Assembly (NCBI RefSeq): GCF_050749805.1
Contig: NZ_CP192738.1
Coordinates: forward strand, 2,232,001 to 2,296,000
Length of the DNA: 64,000 bases
Origin: Hahella sp018986435
GTDB taxonomy: Bacteria; Pseudomonadota; Gammaproteobacteria; Pseudomonadales; Oleiphilaceae
Direction: 5' to 3'
Below are positions 40,409 to 48,359 of this stretch, piece by piece. The notes under the pieces are model-generated. The model was not told the origin of the DNA. It was given only the letters and a program-made list of their open reading frames with translations, and did not search any database. Positions within the stretch are counted from its first letter, which is position 1. Each line of letters starts with the position of its first letter. Position numbers and translations under genes: made by a program.

Positions 40409-40545
40409 CCGCGAACCGTTGTTTTCCCTCTTCGGTCCCGAGCCGCCATGGCCGGGACCTGCTTCCACGGGTTTGAAGCTACGCCATCTATAGCCTATAA
40501 AATATTCAGGCGAATACCTTATGTGGAAGGACCCCGTCCAACATT

Positions 40546-43278
40546 ATGGCCAAATCCCATGCCGTCGGGACCCTGTTTTATAACCTGCTTACCGCGCTGG
40601 CGTATTTTGTCACGGGTAGAATTGGTTTATGGCTGACCACGGACAGCACCTATGTCACCGCTATCTGGATACCTTCCGGCATCGCGCTCGCGGCGGTGCT
40701 GCTGGGCGGCTATCGGCTTTGCGCAGGCGTTTTTCTTGGGTCTCTGATCAATAACCTGAGCGTAACTCAGGGTTTCCCCGATGCGGAAATCTGGCCCTGG
40801 CAACTGTTCACCTTTGTCGCCATTGGAGCTGGCGCCGCCCTGCAGTCCTGTTTGGGGCGTTATTTAGTTATTCGCTTCGCGAACTATCCCGGTCGTCTGG
40901 CGGAGCTCCCCGAGATCATTCGCTTCCTGTTTTTCGCCGGTCCGGCGAGCTGTCTGTCCAACGCCTTAATCGGTTGCAGCAGTCTGTTGCTGGCGGGATT
41001 TATACCCGCGGAAAATTACGCCCGCTCCCTCGGTGTCTGGTGGATTGGCGACACCATTGGAGTGGTGGTTTTTACCCCGCTGATATTGGTGTGGGGGTTG
41101 CAGCCTCGCGAGTCATGGAAAAAACGACGTTGGGCGGTGACATTCTCTTTGCTCGGAACTTTCTTTCTCGCGACGGTCGCGTTTTTGTATGCGAAATCCT
41201 GGGAGGAGAGCAGCTTACGACTGCGTTTCTTCAGTGAGGCTCAGGGCTATTCCGCCGCACTCAATCAGAGCCTGGAGGCTCACCTGGATGTCGCCCGGGC
41301 GATAGAAAGAAACCTTCCCGCCAATGCCACAATCGATCGAAGCGGCTTTGAGAAGGCGGTGTTCTGGGCGTTGGAGCGTTACCCGGGGTTCCAGGCCATG
41401 TCCTGGAATCCCTATATACGCAGCTATGAACGGGAGGAGTTTGAAGCCGGGCTGTTAGACGACTACGACGTCGATATGGGAATCGTGACTCGGCTGGACG
41501 GTGAACTGCAGCGCTCGCCGGAAAAGCCGATTTATCTTCCTGTGCGTTTTATCTTTCCCTTAGAGAGTAACCGTGGCGCGCTTGGGTTTGATGTGTCTTC
41601 CAATCCCTCCCGTCTGAGCGCGATCGCCGAAGCCAGGGATTCAAGAAAACCGGTGATGACCGGCCCTATACACCTGGTGCAACAGTCTTTGGACAATATG
41701 GGCGCTCTGGTGTTTTACCCGCATTTTCTCAGTGGCGGACACGGCGAGGGCTCAATGCCATCGTTGGCTCCGGGTGCTGAGGAGAGAGACGGGGAGGGAG
41801 CGGAAGACTCGGATTATCCAGAAGGTTTTTTGGTGGCGGTGTTTCGCATTCACTCGTTGCTGAAGCACTTTACTGAGCGGCTGAATATGGATGGCTACCA
41901 CATTACGCTTGCCGACATTACAGAGCAGCGCTACCTGATGCATGAAATGACGATCGATAACGGCAAGGTCAGTATGTCCCCGGACATCTCTGAGGAAGAG
42001 GTCAATAGCCGTCCTTATCGCTGGGAGCATAAATTCGCCGTTCTCAACAGAGAATGGGATCTGGATATTGCTCCCACCAAGAGCAATATTGCTGCGAACA
42101 CCTCCATCAACGCCTGGATTGTCTATGTGTTGGGGCTGTTGTTCACTGGCGTCAGCGGCATGGTATCGCTGTTCTTCAGTGGTCGAACGCTGGCTTTGGA
42201 AACCTTGGTTGGCGAACGGACGGCGGAGTTGAGGCACAGTGAGCAACGCCTGCGCGCCATTTATGAACATACGCCGGATGGACTGCTGACGGTGACGGAA
42301 GATGGAAGCATCACGGCGGTGAATCCGGCGGTGGAGAGTTTGTTTGGATACGCCTGTTCCGATTTCGCCGGTCTGAATATTCGGGTTCTGATTCCGGATT
42401 TTCATGCGGCTACAGCTGAGACAAATCAAGAGTCCGCTGCTCTGGATGCAGGGCCGGGATACTTGCAGGGCATTCGCCGCAATGGGCAGGACTTCCCTCT
42501 AGAGCTGCAAACGGTGTGTCTGTCCCAGACGCCGCCAGCCTCTTATCTTTGCATCGTGCGTGATGTGACCGAGAGGGCGGAGGCGGAGCGCATCAAAGAC
42601 GAGTTTATTTCCACCATCAGTCATGAGTTGCGGACGCCCTTGACTGCTATAAACGGTTCACTGACGTTGCTGGACGCCAAGATCGCCTTGGCTGCGCCGG
42701 ACAAGCATGCGCATATGATTGAGATTGCGCGGCGCAATACGGATCGCTTGCTTAATCTGGTTAATGCGATTCTGGACCTGAAAAAAATGGCGTCTGGAGA
42801 GATGACGTTGCAGCTCAGTCACTTCAATCTGGCGCAACTTGTCAGTGATGTCTTGGCGCTCAATCAGGGACTGACTCATAACGCCGACGTCAGCTTTACC
42901 CTGCAGATTCCTTCTGACAACGCGGTAGTGGTGGAGGCGGATGAAGAACGTCTGACTCAGGTGCTGACGAATCTGATATCCAACGCCGCCAAATTCTCGC
43001 CTCCGCATTCAGAAATCGCGGTTGCAATTACGCTGGAAAACGGCGAGGCGCGGGTTTCCGTCACAGATAAAGGGCCTGGCGTACCGCCGGAATTTCAAAA
43101 CCGCATATTCGGTCGCTTCGCGCAGGCCGATTCCTCCAACACTCGCAACAAAAGCGGCACCGGCCTTGGCCTTAATATTTCCAAAGCCATCATCGAAAGG
43201 CATGGGGGCAAGATCGGCTTCCACAATAATCCTGGCGGGGGCTGTACCTTCTATTTTGAGATGCCGGTGCTTGCTTGA
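40546..43278 (+). CDS. Orphan sensor histidine kinase: MASE1-CHASE-PAS-HisKA-HATPase
   Basis: A 910-residue inner-membrane kinase. Residues 1-215 form a multi-helix MASE1-type sensor, about 225-500 a periplasmic CHASE domain (YPGFQAMSWNPYI, ALGFDVSSNP), then one helix (about 522-546), a PAS domain (565-680, YEHTPDGLLTVTEDG), HisKA with phospho-accepting His693 (ISHELRTPL), and a HATPase domain with NLISNAAKFS, DKGPGVPP and GTGLGLNISKAI. It has no receiver domain, and no response regulator lies beside it. CHASE domains often sense small extracellular ligands. Ligand and partner are unknown. Confidence 0.9.
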   Translation: MAKSHAVGTLFYNLLTALAYFVTGRIGLWLTTDSTYVTAIWIPSGIALAAVLLGGYRLCAGVFLGSLINNLSVTQGFPDAEIWPWQLFTFVAIGAGAALQSCLGRYLVIRFANYPGRLAELPEIIRFLFFAGPASCLSNALIGCSSLLLAGFIPAENYARSLGVWWIGDTIGVVVFTPLILVWGLQPRESWKKRRWAVTFSLLGTFFLATVAFLYAKSWEESSLRLRFFSEAQGYSAALNQSLEAHLDVARAIERNLPANATIDRSGFEKAVFWALERYPGFQAMSWNPYIRSYEREEFEAGLLDDYDVDMGIVTRLDGELQRSPEKPIYLPVRFIFPLESNRGALGFDVSSNPSRLSAIAEARDSRKPVMTGPIHLVQQSLDNMGALVFYPHFLSGGHGEGSMPSLAPGAEERDGEGAEDSDYPEGFLVAVFRIHSLLKHFTERLNMDGYHITLADITEQRYLMHEMTIDNGKVSMSPDISEEEVNSRPYRWEHKFAVLNREWDLDIAPTKSNIAANTSINAWIVYVLGLLFTGVSGMVSLFFSGRTLALETLVGERTAELRHSEQRLRAIYEHTPDGLLTVTEDGSITAVNPAVESLFGYACSDFAGLNIRVLIPDFHAATAETNQESAALDAGPGYLQGIRRNGQDFPLELQTVCLSQTPPASYLCIVRDVTERAEAERIKDEFISTISHELRTPLTAINGSLTLLDAKIALAAPDKHAHMIEIARRNTDRLLNLVNAILDLKKMASGEMTLQLSHFNLAQLVSDVLALNQGLTHNADVSFTLQIPSDNAVVVEADEERLTQVLTNLISNAAKFSPPHSEIAVAITLENGEARVSVTDKGPGVPPEFQNRIFGRFAQADSSNTRNKSGTGLGLNISKAIIERHGGKIGFHNNPGGGCTFYFEMPVLA

Positions 43279-43413
43279 ACTAAACGGCGAGTCGTTCAGT
43301 TTACAAGTTATCGCTAGATCCGCTTACCGCCTGGAGACGGTAGCGTCAAGAAAGCTGAATTTGCGCTTGATAACCGATAACATGCAACCAATTTGTTAAG
43401 CGCGTCGTCAGTC

Positions 43414-44841
43414 ATGGCAGGCAAAGGGCGCGCTGTTACTCAATTGGGAAGCGCAGGCGCTATGGCTATCAAATTTACTACCTCGACAATTACGAACGGC
43501 GTGAAAGGCGCCGTGCAGTCCTCCAAGGAGGCGCTGTCCAATCTGATGTCATCGGTGGATGAGCAGTATCAGCGTGTGAAGGAAAGCGTTGGTAAGCTGC
43601 AGTTATTTTCCTCAAGCCAGACCGCTGCGTCCTTGTATGAGAATGTGGATGAGAAGCACTACTTTATTGTTCCTTTCCGTCTTGCGGAGCAGGGTTATGT
43701 ATTGCACACCATGCGCGTGTTGCCGCCGGGCGTTCCACCGCTTAACAGTCTTCCCAAAAAGCGTATCTTCCACGCGCCGTCGAACTGCTCCCGAGAAATG
43801 ATTCAGCACTTGATTGTAGAGCCTATGCTCGCGGAAGCGCCTCCACCCGAGGACGGTAGCGCGTTTGGCCAATATCTGAAAGAGGTGGCGAACAATATCG
43901 ACCGGGTAGAAAACAAAGTGACAGGCGGCCTGCTGTTGGTGGGAGGTTTGGTTGCGATGATCAATCCGGTGACGGCGGCGGCTATCGCCGGACACGCCTT
44001 GCTGCCCACTCTGGCTAAATACGGACTGAACAGCGCAGGCAAGAAACTCAATGCGTTGAACGCCGAAAAAGAGGTTGAGCTGGCGCGGGCGAAACTGTTA
44101 AAGGAATTCAGTGAAAGTGGGGTGGAGTATGTGGAGAATCCGATACTGACGGAGCTTGTCCTGGCGCTATCGACCTCGGCTGAAGAGCATGATCCGGCGA
44201 CCTTTGATCTCCAGCAACATCACTTCAATAACCGCGACAACGCCAAGCTTATCCATCTGACATGCGCATGTATTTACGATGTTTACGCAGATCTGCTCAA
44301 GACCAGGCGCAAATGGCGCGACGCCGGACTCGGCGCGGAAGATATTCAATGGATCAATCAATTGGGGCTGGAGGCGGACCACTATCGGTCCCTGATCAAG
44401 TCAAAGGGAATGCTTGACTGGAAAGCCTCCAAGCAGCGCCTGATGACGCGCTTGAGCGACATGGGGCTCAACGAGACCAGAGCGTTAGTCGGGGAGATAG
44501 ACCATCTTATCGATTATCTGCTGCCCTACATTAGTCGCCAGTCTGTCTTTCAGGATGACAAGCATGACTTCCAGAAACTGGTGTTTTCCTGGTTGCCGGA
44601 ATACATCAATTACTTTTTGAGCATGCCCACAGACAAACTGCTCGAAAAAGAGGGCGATGCGGAATCACTGGCGGACCGCTTCATCGCTGAGATCACGCTC
44701 CTGCAGGTTAAATTGAAAGAAATGTCCGCTTCCGTTTATCTCAACAAGTCGACATCAATGGTCAATCTGGGCGATTTCTTCAGATATAAGTTTGATCGCT
44801 CGGGCTCGATCGCCATGGACAGCGAGAAAGAGCGCGGCTGA
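43414..44841 (+). CDS. Unrecognised large protein with a hydrophobic segment
   Basis: I do not recognise this protein (475 residues from the ATG at 43414; a TTG at 43393 and an ATG at 43462 are alternatives). The first 60 residues are Ser/Thr-rich and helical. Residues about 175-210 are strongly hydrophobic (GGLLLVGGLVAMINPVTAAAIAGHAL) and could cross or insert in a membrane. The rest is charged and mainly helical with a long coiled-coil-like part. There is no signal peptide. It lies between a histidine kinase and a lone vgrG, on the same strand, with 136 and 536 bases around it. A type VI effector or an associated factor is possible but not shown. Confidence 0.7.
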   Translation: MAGKGRAVTQLGSAGAMAIKFTTSTITNGVKGAVQSSKEALSNLMSSVDEQYQRVKESVGKLQLFSSSQTAASLYENVDEKHYFIVPFRLAEQGYVLHTMRVLPPGVPPLNSLPKKRIFHAPSNCSREMIQHLIVEPMLAEAPPPEDGSAFGQYLKEVANNIDRVENKVTGGLLLVGGLVAMINPVTAAAIAGHALLPTLAKYGLNSAGKKLNALNAEKEVELARAKLLKEFSESGVEYVENPILTELVLALSTSAEEHDPATFDLQQHHFNNRDNAKLIHLTCACIYDVYADLLKTRRKWRDAGLGAEDIQWINQLGLEADHYRSLIKSKGMLDWKASKQRLMTRLSDMGLNETRALVGEIDHLIDYLLPYISRQSVFQDDKHDFQKLVFSWLPEYINYFLSMPTDKLLEKEGDAESLADRFIAEITLLQVKLKEMSASVYLNKSTSMVNLGDFFRYKFDRSGSIAMDSEKERG

Positions 44842-45377
44842 GGAGTTGATGCCTCTTATTATAAATATTGCCTGGGATACTTTGATGGGGTAGTCCTGCT
44901 GGAGATAGAGTGGTTTAGTTAAAAATTTCATCCCTATGGCTGGTGTAGGCGCCACTCCCGATGAGATAGAATTTATGCGGCTTCTAGTGCTGGGCGCCCA
45001 TCATTCGGGCGTTACGCGCTTAATATGTCGTTGCACTTGATACCGTGGAATCAGTGCGGAGTCAAGGCTATTTTGGCTTGGTAAATAGTCAGGGCGCAGA
45101 GGGATGAACTTTCTTGAAGCTTCTCCATTTTATATCTTCTGTGTATGCCGTTTCACCAAAGTCAGCGTCCAAAAATCCGTAAAAAAATCAGGTATTACTG
45201 ACGGCTTTCAGTTTGTTTTGACGCTCTGTTTGTAATGGTTGATAAGTGATCGGCCCTTGATTTATGCAAGATGGGCGGCGGTCATATAGAATTGCAGAAA
45301 ACCGAATTTGAACTTGGCCTCTAATCAATCAAAATGAGGCGACAAAAAATTAATCATGCTGATGGAAGGGTTAGACC
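44842..45377. other. 536-base region before vgrG
   Basis: No convincing gene. A+T-rich overall, with a short inverted repeat (CTATTT/AAATAG) near 45070-45090 and a possible sigma70 promoter (TTGACG at 45218-45223, 17 bases, GATAAG at 45241-45246) 132 bases before vgrG. A 21-codon ORF at 44975-45040 is discussed under rejected items. Confidence 0.4.
45218..45246 (+). promoter_or_regulatory. Candidate vgrG promoter
   Basis: TTGACG and GATAAG with a 17-base spacer, matching at five and four of six positions. It implies a leader of about 125 bases. Confidence 0.38.
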
Positions 45378-47357
45378 ATGGCGGGACCGAAGCAAGATAA
45401 ACAGCTCCTGACGATTAAGTCTCCGTTAGGGGCGGATGTGCTTGTAATGAAAAAACTCAAGGTAACGGAATGCCTGTCAGAGCCGTTTGAAACGACTGCG
45501 ACGGTCTGGAGTACAGATTACAACATTGATCCAAACGCTATCGTTGGTAAAGAAGTTACCATCAGCGTGCATGCGGACCCTAGTAAACCCAGGCACTTTT
45601 CGGGCATCGTAACCCAGATGTCAGCACACCAGATTGAAGAGAACCATTATAGAGAATACAGGCTCAAGATGGTTCCGTGGTTTTCCCTGCTCAAGTATCG
45701 TCGTGACTGTCGGATCTTTCAGGAACTGACCGTTCAAAAAATTATTGATAAAGTCTTTAGTGAATTAGGTTTTTCAGATGTTAGCTGGCGCTTGCAAAAA
45801 ACATATGAAAACCGGGTTTATTGCGTGCAATATCGTGAGACCGATTTCGACTTCGTCTCACGCTTGTTGGAGGAAGAGGGGATCTATTACTACTTCCAGC
45901 ACGAAGAAGGCAAGCATACGCTGGTGCTTAGCGATAACGCCAAAGGATATGAATCGGTATCCGAGTCCTCTTTGGATGTCACCGACGGCGCTCACACGAA
46001 ATTCAAAATCAGCAGCTGGGAGCATGCGTACCAGCTTGTCAGCGGAAAAGTTTCTCTAACGGATTATAACTTCGAAACCCCCGCCACCAGTTTGGCGGTT
46101 TTTCAGGGTACTAAGGTCAAGCTGCCTAATATCAGTAAGTTTGAAGTTTATGATTACCCTGGCGAGTATGCGCAGAAAGGGGAGGGCGATGGTTACGCCA
46201 AGACCCGTATGGAAACATTGGAGAGCGGCTATTCACTGGTTAATGCGGAAAGCAATTATCCTTCGATGTGCTCAGGTTATATCTTTACGGTAGGGGTCCA
46301 TCCTGACTCGAAGGAAAGTAAAGAAAAGTATGTTGTCGCCAGCGTGACGCATAACGCGGAAGAGGGGAGTTATCGAGCTGGCGTTGAATCCGCGCCGCAT
46401 TACTCCAACTCATTTCAATGCGCTCCCAGCTCAACAATTATGCGTCCAACCATAAAGACGCCAAAGCCTGTAATAAGCGGTACACAAACGGCATTGGTAG
46501 TTGGTCCGTCAGCTGATGAGATTTATACGGATGAATTTGGCCGTATCAAAGTCCAGTTTTATTGGGACCGCTTGGGCAAGAAAGACGACAAGAGTTCCTG
46601 CTGGATTCGTGTTGCGCAGATATGGAGCGGTAAAAACTGGGGTGCGCAGTATATTCCGAGAATCGGCCAAGAAGTGGTGATCTCCTTCCTTGAAGGGGAC
46701 CCGGATCGACCCCTGATTATCGGGAGCGTATACAATGCGGAGCAAATGCCTCCCTACGAATTGCCAGCGAAAAAGACCCATACCGGCGTTAAGTCACGTT
46801 CTTCCAAGGGCGGTGGGACGGAAGACTATAACGAAATTATGCTCATTGACGAAAAAGGCGAAGAGCTGATTCGTGTCCACGCTCAAAAAGACAGAGACAT
46901 TACGGTTGAAAACGACGATACAGAAAGCGTCGGAAATAACCAGTCCATCAGTGTTGTTAAGAATCAGACTGAGGAAGTTGGCGAAAACCGTACTATCAAT
47001 ATCGGTAAAAACGACAGCCTGACTGTTGGTGAAAATCAGAGCATTGATATCGGTAAAAACAAAGATGAAGTCATTGGTGAAAACTCATCGCTGAATGTCG
47101 GCAAAAATGTAACGGTTGAGATTGGTAAGGACCGTACTGAGTCGATTAAAGGCAAACACACTGAGTCCATTACCAAAGAGTACTCGGTTGACGCCAAGAG
47201 TGTTCAGATCACGGCTAAAGACGAGATTACCTTGCAGGTGGGTAAAGCCAGCATCACCATGAAAAAGAATGGCGATATCACTATCAACGGAAATAAGATA
47301 AATACCAAAGCCTCGGGCGTGATTACCATGAAAGGTAGCCAGATCAAGGAAAACTAA
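45378..47357 (+). CDS. vgrG: Type VI secretion spike protein VgrG
   Basis: A 659-residue VgrG of the standard type: gp27-like part with YRETDFDFVSRLLEEEGIYYYF, OB-fold (YTDEFGRIKVQFYWDR), then GDPDRPLIIGSVYN and a gp5 C-terminal needle. Residues about 517-600 are a series of short repeats of the form VGENxSIxIGKN, the beta-helix of the trimeric needle. There is no extra C-terminal effector domain. No core type VI genes, PAAR gene or effector-adaptor gene lies beside it, and a terminator follows, so it is a solitary vgrG. Confidence 0.95.
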   Translation: MAGPKQDKQLLTIKSPLGADVLVMKKLKVTECLSEPFETTATVWSTDYNIDPNAIVGKEVTISVHADPSKPRHFSGIVTQMSAHQIEENHYREYRLKMVPWFSLLKYRRDCRIFQELTVQKIIDKVFSELGFSDVSWRLQKTYENRVYCVQYRETDFDFVSRLLEEEGIYYYFQHEEGKHTLVLSDNAKGYESVSESSLDVTDGAHTKFKISSWEHAYQLVSGKVSLTDYNFETPATSLAVFQGTKVKLPNISKFEVYDYPGEYAQKGEGDGYAKTRMETLESGYSLVNAESNYPSMCSGYIFTVGVHPDSKESKEKYVVASVTHNAEEGSYRAGVESAPHYSNSFQCAPSSTIMRPTIKTPKPVISGTQTALVVGPSADEIYTDEFGRIKVQFYWDRLGKKDDKSSCWIRVAQIWSGKNWGAQYIPRIGQEVVISFLEGDPDRPLIIGSVYNAEQMPPYELPAKKTHTGVKSRSSKGGGTEDYNEIMLIDEKGEELIRVHAQKDRDITVENDDTESVGNNQSISVVKNQTEEVGENRTINIGKNDSLTVGENQSIDIGKNKDEVIGENSSLNVGKNVTVEIGKDRTESIKGKHTESITKEYSVDAKSVQITAKDEITLQVGKASITMKKNGDITINGNKINTKASGVITMKGSQIKEN

Positions 47358-47386
47358 TCCGGTAATCTTCTGTATTTGTTCTGTTC

Positions 47387-47421
47387 ATGATCGCGCTCCT
47401 TATAGGGGCGCGATTTTTTTG
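47387..47421 (+). terminator. Terminator after vgrG
   Basis: ATCGCGCTCC / GGGGCGCGAT with a short loop and a run of seven T. It isolates vgrG from the gene on the other strand. Confidence 0.9.
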
Positions 47422-47461
47422 AGCCTTATATCTCCCCGATATACGCGGCTGATCTCCCCCC

Positions 47462-48256
47462 TTATTCTTTTTCTGACTTAGGCTCGCCAGAGGGCTTGGT
47501 TGTAGTTGTCTTTTCGTTGTGAGGAGGATGTGTCTCTTCCGACGTTGGTTTCTCCGTCTGTCTGGCGTCTTTATTCGGTTTGCTGAGCTGCTCGTTTTCG
47601 GCGACAAAGTGCAGGCCCATTTCAAATGCCTTTTGAGTAAACTCCAGCACTTTGTCAAAACCTTCATCGGATAGCTGACGCGCTGCGTCATGGCGGCGAT
47701 AGATGTTTATAAATTTGCGCTCACGCTCATACTGCAGCGGAAGTCGACCCAGCCCCCAGTCATTGAGGATGCGCCACAACTCCGGGTTATAGGTGCGTGT
47801 ATATTTGAGGATAAAAGGGACGGGATCATTGCGGGCCAGTAGAGCCGCCAGGCGAAGAATGAGTTCGAATGAAATCGTCGCCGTACCATTTTCGACCGCT
47901 TCCCACAGGCTTTTGTCTTTTAGGCTTAATGAATCACTGAGTTCATGGATAGTGAGGCCTGCAACTTCACGTAAGTCTTTCAGAGACTGCCCTGCGGCGG
48001 CCATAAGCTTCAACTGGTCCTGATTTTTCAGGATGGTTTTGCCGACGCGAATGGAGCTACCGGTGGTTAACTTGGCGATTTTCAGAGCGGAGGAGGTTAA
48101 TTCACTGATGCGGTTAAACCAGCCGCTTTCATCACCTTTGGCGGTGGCGGTTTTGGCTTTTGTTGAAGGCTTGTGCGTTGCAGGCATTGAGGCGCTGTCC
48201 TTGGCGTCTGTCCTGGCTGGTGAAGCGCCGGACTTCTTGGGAATGTCTCCAGACAT
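47462..48256 (-). CDS. HTH (XRE-like) domain protein with disordered ends
   Basis: A 264-residue protein. The first 45 residues are Ala/Lys/Thr/Ser-rich and the last 45 Lys/Glu/Thr/Pro-rich, both probably disordered. The middle (about 90-145) is a helix-turn-helix of the XRE type (LKDLREVAGLTIHELSDSLSLKDKSLWEAVENG). The segment after it is helical with Trp and Arg residues. It may bind DNA, or the HTH may serve in protein contacts. There is no signal peptide. It is convergent with vgrG; relation to vgrG is not shown. It precedes prc on the same strand after the gap to 48359. Confidence 0.75.
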   Translation of the reverse strand: MSGDIPKKSGASPARTDAKDSASMPATHKPSTKAKTATAKGDESGWFNRISELTSSALKIAKLTTGSSIRVGKTILKNQDQLKLMAAAGQSLKDLREVAGLTIHELSDSLSLKDKSLWEAVENGTATISFELILRLAALLARNDPVPFILKYTRTYNPELWRILNDWGLGRLPLQYERERKFINIYRRHDAARQLSDEGFDKVLEFTQKAFEMGLHFVAENEQLSKPNKDARQTEKPTSEETHPPHNEKTTTTKPSGEPKSEKE

Positions 48257-48359
48257 AAGATGACCTGCAACGATGAATATCTTGTTGCACTGTCGATTAA
48301 AAAGTGAATGAAGTCAATGACGTTAGCAGAATCAGGCTTCTGCTAACGTCAGGATGGGA

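Noticed and set aside
44975..45040. 21-codon ORF starting MRLLVLGAHHSG, resembling the start of sulfotransferase-like proteins
   Set aside because: It stops after 21 codons and no continuation in other frames looks like the family. It may be a decayed remnant, but the match is too short.
46920..47165. Short repeats resembling a repeat array
   Set aside because: They encode the VgrG needle repeats in frame and differ in sequence; this is not CRISPR.
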